Source of the DNA: Scandinavium sp036271055
GTDB taxonomy: Bacteria; Pseudomonadota; Gammaproteobacteria; Enterobacterales; Enterobacteriaceae
Length of the DNA stretch: 64,000 bases
Direction: 5' to 3'
NCBI RefSeq assembly: GCF_036271055.1
Contig: NZ_DATBBJ010000043.1
Coordinates: forward strand, 1 to 64,000
A program made the position numbers and the translations under genes. Shown here in pieces: positions 42,537 through 50,888 of the stretch; position 1 is the stretch's first letter; every line of letters begins with the position of its first letter. The notes under the pieces are model-generated. The model was not told the origin of the DNA. It saw only the letters and a program-made list of their open reading frames with translations, and made no database searches.

Positions 42537-43523
42537 TTATACGTGTGGATGATAGGCGAAGAGCGCCGGAGCGCCGCCTGTATGAACAAACAGAATCGGC
42601 CCTTCATCCTTAAAGCGTTTCTGAGTGATGCCGTCAATCAGCCCGGCCATCGCTTTGCCGGTATAGACCGGATCAAGCAGAATACCTTCCAGGCGTGCCA
42701 GCAGTTTCACGGCTTCCATCCCTTCTTCGTTCGGCGTGCCGTAGCCCGGCGCGAAGTAATCGTCCCAGAGCGTGATGTCTGCTTTCGCTTGCAGCTCAAG
42801 GCTTTCAGCCACCGCCTGTTGCAACGTCACGACTTTCGGTTTCTGATCGGCAACGCTGCGTGAAACCGTAACGCCAATCAACTCAACATCAGGCATTAAT
42901 TGCTCTAAACCAACGGCAAGCCCCGCGTGTGTCCCGGCGCTTCCGGAAGCGACCACCACGGAAGAGAGCGACACCGCACCTTCACACTGTTGCGCGATTT
43001 CCAGCGCGCTTTCTACATAACCCAGCGCACCCAATGCATTTGAACCGCCAACCGGAATCACGTACGGACGAAAACCCTGCGCTTCAATGCGTGTCGCCAG
43101 TTCTTCCATCTGACGATTCGGATCGGTTAATGCATCGCACATTTCGATTTGGGTATTGAAGTAATCCAACAACAGCCGGTTGCCGTTACTCAGATAGTTT
43201 TCGGCCTGGGTGCCAATCGGGTTTTCGAGCAAGGCTACACAGTTCAGGCCCAGCTTCGCCGCCACTGCCGCCGTCTGGCGCACGTGGTTGGACTGAATAG
43301 CGCCTGCGGTAATCAGCGTGTCCGCACCTTCGCGCAGCGCATCGGCCGCCAGAAATTCAAGCTTACGCAGTTTGTTGCCGCCCATCGCCATCGGGGTGAC
43401 GTCATCGCGTTTAATAAAGATGTCGCGGCCAAGATAATCGGATAAACGTGGCAGGTACTCCAGCGGAGTCGGCGCGCCGATAAACTCCAGTCTTGGGAAA
43501 CGAGTGAGATTTTGCAGTGACAT
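42537..43523 (-). CDS. dcyD: D-cysteine desulfhydrase DcyD
   Basis: PLP enzyme splitting D-cysteine into pyruvate, ammonia and sulfide. The ATG at 43523, with AGGAGG upstream, gives 328 residues as in E. coli. K51 in MAMGGNKLRKLEF binds PLP, and AGAIQSNHVRQTAA follows. Its place among cystine transport genes implies use of imported cysteine. A terminator and a palindrome separate it from tcyJ, so its expression may be set lower or separately. Confidence 0.96.
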   Translation of the reverse strand: MSLQNLTRFPRLEFIGAPTPLEYLPRLSDYLGRDIFIKRDDVTPMAMGGNKLRKLEFLAADALREGADTLITAGAIQSNHVRQTAAVAAKLGLNCVALLENPIGTQAENYLSNGNRLLLDYFNTQIEMCDALTDPNRQMEELATRIEAQGFRPYVIPVGGSNALGALGYVESALEIAQQCEGAVSLSSVVVASGSAGTHAGLAVGLEQLMPDVELIGVTVSRSVADQKPKVVTLQQAVAESLELQAKADITLWDDYFAPGYGTPNEEGMEAVKLLARLEGILLDPVYTGKAMAGLIDGITQKRFKDEGPILFVHTGGAPALFAYHPHV

Positions 43524-43574
43524 AGCACCTCCTGATTTTCTTTTTATTATGCACACAGTTGCGGACTAAATAAA

Positions 43575-43599
43575 AAAAGGCGCTAAATTAGCGCCTTTT
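43575..43599 (-). terminator. Terminator between tcyJ and dcyD
   Basis: AGGCGCTA (43578-43585) pairs with TAGCGCCT (43589-43596), extended by A and T runs on the two sides to 43575 and 43599, followed by more Ts on the minus strand. It ends the tcyJ transcript at least partly. Confidence 0.85.
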
Positions 43600-43614
43600 A
43601 AGCATTTTCTTGAG

Positions 43615-43632
43615 TTGTAGGCCGGCCTACAA
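43615..43632. repeat. REP-derived perfect palindrome
   Basis: TTGTAGGCCGGCCTACAA is an 18-bp perfect palindrome made of two facing REP tails (GGCCTAC). It lies between the tcyJ stop and its terminator. Confidence 0.6.
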
Positions 43633-43640
43633 ATCCCGAT

Positions 43641-44441
43641 TTATTTGGTGACGTCAGCGCCGAACCATTTTTCGGACAGCGCTTTCAGGCTACCGTCTTT
43701 CTGCATTTCAGCGATAGCACCATCGATTGCTTTCAGCAGATCTTCGTTACCTTTACGCACCGCAACACCGGCTTCCTGACGGGAGAACGCTTCACCAGTA
43801 ACAGCCAGCGTATCTTTGGTTTTCTTCACCAGATCCAACGCGGCCAGACGGTCAACCAGGATCACATCGATACGGCCTACGCGCAGATCCTGATATTTCG
43901 TCGGGTCGTCGTCATAGGTACGCACGTCAACGCCCTGCACGTTCTTACGCAGCCACTCTTCGTAGTTGGTGCCGAGGCCCACGCCGACTTTTTTGCCTTT
44001 CAGGTCAGCCGCGGTTTTGATCGCCCCTTCGTTGCCTTTCTTCACCAGCGCCTGAATACCAGACACAGTGTACGGCGTAGAGAAGTCATACTTCTGCTTA
44101 CGCACATCAGAAATGGTCACCTGGTTAATCACCACATCAATACGTTTGGAATCAAGCGACGCCAGCATCCCGTCCCATTTAGTTGGTTTGAGGTCGGCTT
44201 TCACGCCCAGGTGCTTCGCCAGCTCCTGAGCGAATTCCACTTCGAAACCGGTCAGTTTGCCGTCATCGCCCTGGAAGCTGAATGGCGGATAAGTGCCTTC
44301 CAGCCCAACACGCAGCGAGCCACGCTCTTTAACCTGGCTCAGCAGATTTTCCGCGGCGAACGTTTTCACACTCGCCCCGGCAACCAGTGCCACGGCCATC
44401 ATGCCCATCAGAGCCTGACGGCCCAGAAATGCTATTTTCAT
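43641..44441 (-). CDS. tcyJ: Cystine-binding periplasmic protein TcyJ (FliY)
   Basis: Periplasmic binding protein for L-cystine. The ATG at 44441, preceded by GGGGGA, gives 266 residues as in E. coli. A signal peptide ends near KTFA|AENLL. The SBP_bac_3 fold shows GLEGTYPPFSFQGDDGKLTGFEVE and the ligand arginine region. It lies 84 bp after fliZ, the usual fliA-fliZ-fliY order, so some transcription may come from the fliA promoter. Confidence 0.96.
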   Translation of the reverse strand: MKIAFLGRQALMGMMAVALVAGASVKTFAAENLLSQVKERGSLRVGLEGTYPPFSFQGDDGKLTGFEVEFAQELAKHLGVKADLKPTKWDGMLASLDSKRIDVVINQVTISDVRKQKYDFSTPYTVSGIQALVKKGNEGAIKTAADLKGKKVGVGLGTNYEEWLRKNVQGVDVRTYDDDPTKYQDLRVGRIDVILVDRLAALDLVKKTKDTLAVTGEAFSRQEAGVAVRKGNEDLLKAIDGAIAEMQKDGSLKALSEKWFGADVTK

Positions 44442-44525
44442 CATTCCCCCGAAAATTTGAATTTTTTGCAGTGTAAGGCGTTTGGGAAAAACAGCTAATA
44501 CCCGTCCGCTATATGCCATTCAAAT

Positions 44526-45074
44526 TTAATATATATCAGAGGTTGCCTGATACGCGAACTTCTGTTCCATCACCACCGGGCGCAGGTTTTTGAATTGCGA
44601 ATACTTTCGCAACGCGATGCGATAATTGTTGGTGCTGGTCAGCGGTAACCACGGCGCGAGCGTTTCGTCCGGTTCGCCGTTAAGCAATTCGCGATTGATG
44701 TTCAGTTCAGAGAGATGATTACCAAGACGGCGCAGGCGCACGACATATTCGCGCACGGTGCCCGGGCTCATATCGGTTTGTTCGAACAGATACTGTTTGA
44801 AGCCGAGGATATCGAAGAAGTCGCTCTGCTCTTTGCAGTGCAGATCGCCGCAGAAACGACACAGCGCGACCCACTCCCGGCGCTCCTGTTGCCAGTCGGC
44901 CTCATCCATCAGCGTATCAAGGCGGGAAATAGCGATTTTGTTGACGATTTCGCCCCGACGCACCAGCGTGATGCGGTCGAGCATTTTCTGGCAGTGGGCG
45001 CAATGCGTCTGGCTGTGTTTAAAGTCTTTGAGGTAGCGGCTTAAAGGCCGTCTTTTAACGTGTTGCACCGTCAT
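44526..45074 (-). CDS. fliZ: FliZ regulatory protein
   Basis: DNA-binding protein that antagonises RpoS-dependent genes in E. coli and stimulates flagellar expression in Salmonella. 182 residues (183 in E. coli). Helical, with the core-binding-like segment MSPGTVREYVVRLRRLGNHL resembling the SAM-like domain of integrases, and cysteines in HCAHC and LCRFCGDLHC. It follows fliA by 52 bp. Confidence 0.95.
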   Translation of the reverse strand: MTVQHVKRRPLSRYLKDFKHSQTHCAHCQKMLDRITLVRRGEIVNKIAISRLDTLMDEADWQQERREWVALCRFCGDLHCKEQSDFFDILGFKQYLFEQTDMSPGTVREYVVRLRRLGNHLSELNINRELLNGEPDETLAPWLPLTSTNNYRIALRKYSQFKNLRPVVMEQKFAYQATSDIY

Positions 45075-45126
45075 GATAACTCCTGGTAGTCAATGCTATG
45101 TGCGGCATTTCTCCAGGAATGACAGT

Positions 45127-45858
45127 TTAACCGCCCTCCTGGTACCGACCCAGTTTTGTTCGCAAACGCTTAATGGCCTGGCTGTGAAGCTGGCTTACGC
45201 GCGACTCTCCCACTTCCAGTACCGCGCCAATCTCTTTGAGATTGAGCTCTTCCTGGTAGTAAAGCGTCAGCACCAGCTGCTCACGTTCCGGTAAGGCTTC
45301 AATCGCCTCCATTACGCGTTGACGCAGGTTGCCTTCCATCAATTGATGAAGCGGGTTCTCCTGCTGATTCTCTTCAGTCACAAGCTCGATACTGTCACCG
45401 TGCTCTTCCCGCCACTCGTCGTAGGAGAAAAGCTGGCTGTTATTAGTATCCAGCAGCATCTGTCGATACTCTTCAACAGCAATACCGAGGCGCTGTGCGA
45501 CTTCTGTTTCCGTCGCGTTGCGACCCAGCTCCTGTTCCAGTTGCCCCATCGCCTGCGCCACTTCTCGGGCGTTGCGCCGGACACTTCTTGGCACCCAATC
45601 CCGGCTGCGCAATTCGTCCAGCATCGCGCCACGTATGCGTTGTACTGCGTAAGTGGTAAATGCCGTGCCTTGCAGAGCATCGAAACGCTCGACGGCGTTC
45701 AATAAGCCAATGCCGCCCGCCTGAAGCAGATCATCCAGTTCCACGCTCGCGGGCAGTCGCACCTGAAGGCGCAATGCTTCATGCCGCACCAAAGGTACAT
45801 AACGCTGCCACAGCGAGTGTTTATCCATTACACCATCAGCGGTATAGAAAGAGTTCAC
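45127..45858 (-). CDS. fliA: FliA, flagellar sigma factor 28
   Basis: Sigma factor for class 3 flagellar and chemotaxis promoters, held inactive by FlgM until the hook is complete. 243 residues, against 239 in E. coli, with a four-residue C-terminal extension (RYQEGG). Regions 2 (ELDDLLQAGGIGLLNAVERFD and FTTYAVQRIRGAMLDELR), 3 and 4 (helix-turn-helix LNLKEIGAVLEVGESRVSQL) are intact. The start is GTG, as in E. coli. First gene of fliA-fliZ. Confidence 0.97.
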   Translation of the reverse strand: MNSFYTADGVMDKHSLWQRYVPLVRHEALRLQVRLPASVELDDLLQAGGIGLLNAVERFDALQGTAFTTYAVQRIRGAMLDELRSRDWVPRSVRRNAREVAQAMGQLEQELGRNATETEVAQRLGIAVEEYRQMLLDTNNSQLFSYDEWREEHGDSIELVTEENQQENPLHQLMEGNLRQRVMEAIEALPEREQLVLTLYYQEELNLKEIGAVLEVGESRVSQLHSQAIKRLRTKLGRYQEGG

Positions 45859-45883
45859 GATAAACAGCCCTGCAATAGTTGAG

Positions 45884-45910
45884 TTATCGGCATGATTATC
45901 CGTTTCTGGA
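45884..45910 (-). promoter_or_regulatory. Sigma-28 promoter of fliA (good -10, weak -35)
   Basis: On the minus strand a perfect -10 GCCGATAA (45891-45884) lies 25 bp before the fliA GTG. The -35 position 11 bases away reads TCCAGAAA, a poor match. E. coli fliA also has both FlhDC-dependent and FliA-dependent promoters. Confidence 0.65.
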
Positions 45911-46048
45911 GGGATTTTAATCGACGGAATAGTGGCTAAAAGGGGGGCTATTTGGGGAGTTAACGCAAATCATGAGCAGAGAAAACTTACTGTTCTTATC
46001 TGCTCATGTTGCAGCCAAAGAGGAAAAAATACTGACAACGCTTATAAA

Positions 46049-49000
46049 TTAGAAAGTTGGCATCTGTCCAATCGAGAAACTTTCTGGGGATTTGTTGTTA
46101 CAGTACAATTCCCAACATCTCCTGAACATACTCTCAACAATTTCACCTATTTGTTGCTGGGTATGGCCCTGGATATTCATCCGCTCACGCAAGCCAAGGC
46201 GTATGTCATTTAATTCATCTCTTTTATCGGCCCAGCCTGCGGCAATTTTAACGAAATCGTCAATATTTTCCGCAACAAACTGAGGTAACCCGAGTGAATA
46301 CATAATCGATGCGCCCTGTCGTGAAACTAAAGTATCACCGGCAAACGACACCGTTGGCACCCCCATCCATGCGGCATGACTGGTTACCGTTCCCCCTGTA
46401 AATGGAAACGTGTCAAGCAAAAGATCAACATCATTATGATAGCTAAGGTAGGTATCCATTCCCGCTAACTCACGCAGTTCAAATCGGTCTTCACTAATTC
46501 CGCGGCTGGTAAATTGTCGAGAAATATCAGCCCAAACAACTTTAGGCATATTCCCGACAATCATTCGAGAATCGGGTACAGCATGTAATATGTCAGTCCA
46601 TGCCGTAAATACTTGTGGATTCAGTTTATTTGTTCGATTAAAGCTTCCAAAGGTAAAATGTTTATTCTCCATTGCCGGAAGCTTATTCACTTTAACCTTG
46701 TCACTGGCCTGATCGAAGTTCCTTGGGAGATACAAATAAATAAGCTTTTCGGTAAATTGCTGTTCAAGTTCTACTGATTTATTAACAGGAAAAATGGTTG
46801 CATAATAGTCCATTGCAGACAACCCGGTTGTTGCGTGATAACCCACCCACGAAATCTGAACGGGCGCGGGTTTCAATGCAAAAACAGGTAAACGGTTGTC
46901 ACTCGTGTAACCAGATAAATCGACCAAAATATCAACGGCATCTTGTTTAATCATCTCGGCCATTTCTATATCACTGACATGGCAAACATTTCGCCAAAGA
47001 TCCGCGGTATCCCTAAAACGCGCAGTACCGTCATTCTCATAATGAGCAGGAATATTGCTATAGGCAATGAGCTCGCATTTATTACGATCCAACGCATGCC
47101 AGATTGGCGAGAAGAAGAAACTTACCGGATGAGAGTCACGGAAATCGCCAGAAACAAAGCCAATGCGTAATTTTCTCTGCGGATCTTTATCTTTTTCGAT
47201 ATAACCAGAGAAATGCTGCGTTTTTGCCCAGTTGGCCAGGGCATGTCCATAATCCAGATGAACTTGCTGAATTTCCTGTAACGTCGCTTTTGGACTGTGA
47301 GTGATAGCAAAGCCAAGTCCTGTCAGTAACCTAAAATCTGTTTCTTTATTCTTGATAGCACGGCGCAATAACGCAATCCCTTCATCGGTCCGTGTCTGCT
47401 CACACAGGATCCCACCCAGCAGTGTCGCAATTAATCGGCTGTCAGGCGCGATGTCGAAAGCTTTGCGTGCGCAGTATTCACTTTTCTCATATTCTTTAAA
47501 TTCAAAGTGAATAGATGCCAGCAAATACCACTCAGGGGAACTTTTTTGATTGCATCGTAAAATTGCATTAGCCAACCGCCACGCTTGCCAATGGCACTTA
47601 CAGGATAAAAATGCGAATGCCATTTCGGAATAAAGAAAGAGGCTCGTAGAATGGAACGAAAGTGCCAGCGACAATTTAGCTAATGCAGTTTTATGATCCC
47701 CGATACTCCGGGCAAGCGTAAACAAATAGTACTCTTTCGCACCCGTTTGAATGTTATCTTCAAGGAATTTGCTAGCCTGCTCAAAACCTTTATTGTATTC
47801 ACCTCGTTGCATATGCTGGCTAATAATGTTTTGTTGTTCATGAGTCAGGGCGACATCATCCTGAACAAACTCAGCAACGTTTTTAAGTTTGTCTAATGCT
47901 TTATACTCTTTGGCCATAAAACCATATGCACCTTCATCGCAGGAATAAAGGAACAAGGCGCTCGTTATTCTGAATATGGCGTCCTGAGGGCAACAGAGGA
48001 TCATCTTCTGGAGAAAATGTTTCCATCCAACGCCACCCGCATTGACCAGCCCTTTGAAGCATAGAGAATCCATGGCCTGCCAGTGCTCAGCATCAACATT
48101 CAATGGGCCAAGTAGCAGAGCTCGTTCTGCATCATCAATCGAAACGACCTCCCCCCATCCATTGATAAGCCAGTCAGCCTTGGGATTGAATTTTAGTTGA
48201 GCGTCAACCTGGTCAATAATATGTAAATCAACGTCCCCATCATTACTGTAAGAATCAGGCCCTTTCAGGTAATGCAGACCAGGAATATTTTTCAGTAATA
48301 ATGACCAGAGTGCATTCTCCACGGCGGCATGTGCATCCTTCGCTTCACCCTCACCGATAATTTCACAATGAAAGAGAAGTTGCTCAAAACTGACGCTCCT
48401 TGGCCAGGCCTCACCCAAAATATCAAGGATTGCCAGCGTGACCTTATCGGTCGTCGCTATATTGAGTCCATCGTTGCTGGCTAAGGATGATGCAATATTC
48501 CGTTCATGGCTCGCCGATCGGCGAAATGCGCCTGCGAAACGCAAGTTTTTAAGCGACCTACGCTCAGGCAACATTTTAACAGTGCGTCTGTTTTTTTCGT
48601 GGGTAAGAAGGCTAAATCTTCTCGCCCTATTAACCAGAAAATCAATATGTTGCTGAATGAGGATCTTATCGGGAGCGACGCCCATAGCTGCAAGCAAACT
48701 TTCTGTATGGTGAGATCCCGTCTCCGGACTCTCACTGAACGGCTGCGCATCCCCCACATAACACAAACCACATTCGTCCAGCCGCGCATTCAATTCAACG
48801 AGATATTCACTCTCTCGGGAACTCTCGAGATAGCGATGGGCAAAAAGCTCATCGGAGATCCGCTCGCTTTTTACTTGTTCTTGCTGTATTTCAGGTTTCC
48901 CTGGCATGACGACCAAAGTAGCTAGCATCAATTTTGCTTTGGCTATTTGCATTTCCAGAGAAGTTGCACTGCCGCTGGCCATCTGCATCGCTTCACGCAA

Positions 49001-49465
49001 CGTTTCCAGTGAAGCTGACCCCGGTAAACATTCCCACTCTATTGCAAGCACTCCCGCAGGCGATAACAAACTCTGCAGACGCTGCAAAAGCATTGAATTT
49101 AGCTGGCGATTAAGCAATGCAAAGCTGTTCTGGATGATGACATAGTCCCAGTCATTATCCTGCATATCTAATACTTGCTGCACTGTAAGCGAATAGAGTT
49201 CCAGGTTGCCTGTCCCTACCGCTAATACTTGTTGTTGCGTCTGCTCAAACGCTTCAGAGATAAGTTCAATCCCCACAACTCGGGCAAAAGGCAACGAGGC
49301 AGCCAGAGCCAGCAGAGTCTCTCCTCCAGCACAGCCCAACACTAAAATGCGCGCATACTTAATTGCTGGCGACTGATGGCCATAAAGTGCGGCAGCTGTT
49401 TGCAGCTTAGAAGGGGTCCAGCTACTTTCAGGCTTACCGGACGCAAAATAGTCGTGTGCATTCAT
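46049..49465 (-). CDS. Methyltransferase-TPR-GT41 fusion, predicted flagellin-modifying enzyme
   Basis: 1138 residues in one frame from ATG 49465. Order: class I SAM methyltransferase (about 35-165; motif I ILVLGCAGGETL at 40-51, acidic E67, DWDYVIIQNSF at 105-115), a methyltransferase regulatory-like segment (about 200-300, ISDELFAHRYLE), a middle region, TPR-like helices (about 565-745), and a C-terminal GT41 (O-GlcNAc transferase/SPINDLY) domain (about 765-1110). H779-P780 in FVSGDFRDSHP match the conserved His-Pro of OGT; DTFPFTGGTVTSHAAWMGVP and GDTLVSRQGASIMYSLGLP are nucleotide-sugar motifs. It lies between fliA and fliC, where enterobacteria carry flagellin-modification genes (fliB in Salmonella). 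Base content is visibly more AT-rich than its neighbours, suggesting transfer. Flagellin as substrate is inferred from position. No strong ribosome binding site is seen. Confidence 0.88.
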   Translation of the reverse strand: MNAHDYFASGKPESSWTPSKLQTAAALYGHQSPAIKYARILVLGCAGGETLLALAASLPFARVVGIELISEAFEQTQQQVLAVGTGNLELYSLTVQQVLDMQDNDWDYVIIQNSFALLNRQLNSMLLQRLQSLLSPAGVLAIEWECLPGSASLETLREAMQMASGSATSLEMQIAKAKLMLATLVVMPGKPEIQQEQVKSERISDELFAHRYLESSRESEYLVELNARLDECGLCYVGDAQPFSESPETGSHHTESLLAAMGVAPDKILIQQHIDFLVNRARRFSLLTHEKNRRTVKMLPERRSLKNLRFAGAFRRSASHERNIASSLASNDGLNIATTDKVTLAILDILGEAWPRSVSFEQLLFHCEIIGEGEAKDAHAAVENALWSLLLKNIPGLHYLKGPDSYSNDGDVDLHIIDQVDAQLKFNPKADWLINGWGEVVSIDDAERALLLGPLNVDAEHWQAMDSLCFKGLVNAGGVGWKHFLQKMILCCPQDAIFRITSALFLYSCDEGAYGFMAKEYKALDKLKNVAEFVQDDVALTHEQQNIISQHMQRGEYNKGFEQASKFLEDNIQTGAKEYYLFTLARSIGDHKTALAKLSLALSFHSTSLFLYSEMAFAFLSCKCHWQAWRLANAILRCNQKSSPEWYLLASIHFEFKEYEKSEYCARKAFDIAPDSRLIATLLGGILCEQTRTDEGIALLRRAIKNKETDFRLLTGLGFAITHSPKATLQEIQQVHLDYGHALANWAKTQHFSGYIEKDKDPQRKLRIGFVSGDFRDSHPVSFFFSPIWHALDRNKCELIAYSNIPAHYENDGTARFRDTADLWRNVCHVSDIEMAEMIKQDAVDILVDLSGYTSDNRLPVFALKPAPVQISWVGYHATTGLSAMDYYATIFPVNKSVELEQQFTEKLIYLYLPRNFDQASDKVKVNKLPAMENKHFTFGSFNRTNKLNPQVFTAWTDILHAVPDSRMIVGNMPKVVWADISRQFTSRGISEDRFELRELAGMDTYLSYHNDVDLLLDTFPFTGGTVTSHAAWMGVPTVSFAGDTLVSRQGASIMYSLGLPQFVAENIDDFVKIAAGWADKRDELNDIRLGLRERMNIQGHTQQQIGEIVESMFRRCWELYCNNKSPESFSIGQMPTF

Positions 49466-49507
49466 GGCGGGAATTAACTCTTTATTATGGCAATAGAGTG
49501 AATGATT

Positions 49508-49515
49508 TTATCGTC
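49508..49515 (-). promoter_or_regulatory. Possible sigma-28 -10 element of the methyltransferase-GT41 gene
   Basis: On the minus strand GACGATAA matches 7 of 8 positions of the sigma-28 -10 and lies 42 bp before the start codon. The -35 position (AATATTGT) matches only 4 of 8. Since fliC ends in a strong terminator, the gene needs its own promoter or readthrough. Confidence 0.4.
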
Positions 49516-49623
49516 TGTTCCCAAACACAATATTGCAAATTAAGGACGAAATGTACGGCTAATCCACGCTTAGGGAAACAGAGCCGCAAGCTCAGGCGTT
49601 TATGAGGGTAAGGTGAAATAAAA

Positions 49624-49652
49624 AATGCCGACCACAGTACGTGGCCGGCATT
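49624..49652 (-). terminator. Terminator of fliC
   Basis: On the minus strand AATGCCGGCCAC and GTGGTCGGCATT form a 12-pair stem (one G-T pair) around GTACT, followed by TTTTATTT. It lies 30 bp after the fliC stop. Confidence 0.92.
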
Positions 49653-49682
49653 CATCAACTAAAAAAGTTGGGACGAAACAGA

Positions 49683-50555
49683 TTAACGCAGCAGAGACAG
49701 AACGGTCTGTGGAACCTGGTTTGCCTGAGACAGTACTGAAGTACCCGCCTGTTGCAGGATCTGCGCGCGGCTCATGTTAGAAACTTCGGTCGCGTAATCC
49801 GCATCCTGAATACGGGACTGTGCTGCGGACAGGTTAGTCACGGTGTTGTTCAGGTTAGAGATAGTGGATTCGAAACGGTTCTGGATAGCACCCAGGTCAG
49901 AACGCTGGTTATCAACCGCTTTCAGTGCAGCATCAACTTTTGACAGCACGTCAGAATCCAGAACGTCAATACCAGAGGTGCTTACGGTACGTGACTCGCC
50001 CGCTGCCAGACCAGTAGTGGAGCCAGCTGCACCTGCAGAAGCAAATGTGTTCCAGCCGCTGTTTGCACCGATAGAAATGTCAATTTTCTGACCATCGTTC
50101 GCGCCCACCTGGATGGAGATAGTCGTTGCACCACTTGAGTTAGCCAACATTTTGATGCCGTTGAACTGGCTCTGGCTTGCTACACGGTCAATCTCAGACA
50201 AACGCTGGTTAACTTCAGACTGAATGGAGTCAATATCAGAACCGGAGTTAGTACCGTTCTGAGCCTGAACAGACAGCTCACGAATACGCTGTAAGTTGTT
50301 GTTGATTTCGTTCAGTGAACCTTCAGCGGTCTGCGCGATGGAGATACCGTCGTTCGCGTTACGGGAAGCCTGAGTCAGACCTTTGATGTTAGCCGTGAAG
50401 CGGTTAGAAATCGCCTGACCTGCTGCATCGTCTTTTGCACTGTTGATACGCAGACCAGAAGAAAGACGCTCAATCGCAGTTCCGAGTGCGGACTGGGATT
50501 TGTTCAGGTTGTTCTGAGTAGTCAGGGACATTAAGTTAGTATTGATAACAGCCAT
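49683..50555 (-). CDS. fliC: Flagellin FliC (short form)
   Basis: Structural subunit of the flagellar filament. Only 290 residues, against 498 in E. coli K-12. The conserved N-terminal D0/D1 (MAVINTNLMSLTTQNNLNKS, RLSSGLRINSAKDDAAGQAI) and C-terminal D1/D0 (NQVPQTVLSLLR) domains are complete. The variable centre is reduced to a short Ser/Thr/Gly/Ala-rich segment (about 163-200), so outer domains D2/D3 are essentially absent. That segment offers hydroxyl residues for modification by the neighbouring fusion enzyme (inference). It has its own sigma-28 promoter and terminator. Confidence 0.97.
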   Translation of the reverse strand: MAVINTNLMSLTTQNNLNKSQSALGTAIERLSSGLRINSAKDDAAGQAISNRFTANIKGLTQASRNANDGISIAQTAEGSLNEINNNLQRIRELSVQAQNGTNSGSDIDSIQSEVNQRLSEIDRVASQSQFNGIKMLANSSGATTISIQVGANDGQKIDISIGANSGWNTFASAGAAGSTTGLAAGESRTVSTSGIDVLDSDVLSKVDAALKAVDNQRSDLGAIQNRFESTISNLNNTVTNLSAAQSRIQDADYATEVSNMSRAQILQQAGTSVLSQANQVPQTVLSLLR

Positions 50556-50626
50556 GATAATTATCCTTCAAAAATGGGTTTAGATTCGGCTCCTGACACT
50601 CATCGAGTCTCTCACCGTCAACAAGG

Positions 50627-50653
50627 TTATCGACGCACCTCGAAAGGACTTTA
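50627..50653 (-). promoter_or_regulatory. Sigma-28 promoter of fliC
   Basis: On the minus strand TAAAGTCC, an 11-base spacer, then GTCGATAA: close to the class 3 consensus at ideal spacing, 71 bp before the fliC start. The rest of the 333-bp fliC-fliD gap is AT-rich and holds the divergent fliD promoter. Confidence 0.9.
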
Positions 50654-50824
50654 GAAATAATCCACAAAAAAAATTCAACCATTTGTTTTTACAGTGTTTT
50701 ATTTCATTATTTTATTTCCACCACATCGTAAAACCTCGAAATTACCGTTTTTGGCTGATAACAATCCCTTCATATACCCCTCACAGACTGGGTTATTCCA
50801 CCGATTATTTTTAATCCTTATATA

Positions 50825-50851
50825 TAAACTTTTCCCGTGTGGTGCCGATAG
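50825..50851 (+). promoter_or_regulatory. Sigma-28 promoter of fliDST
   Basis: TAAACTTT, an 11-base spacer, then GCCGATAG: 14 of 16 consensus positions at ideal spacing, 37 bp before the fliD start. Confidence 0.88.
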
Positions 50852-50888
50852 ACAGTCAAGTTCTACTCAAGACTGAAGGAAATTAGAC

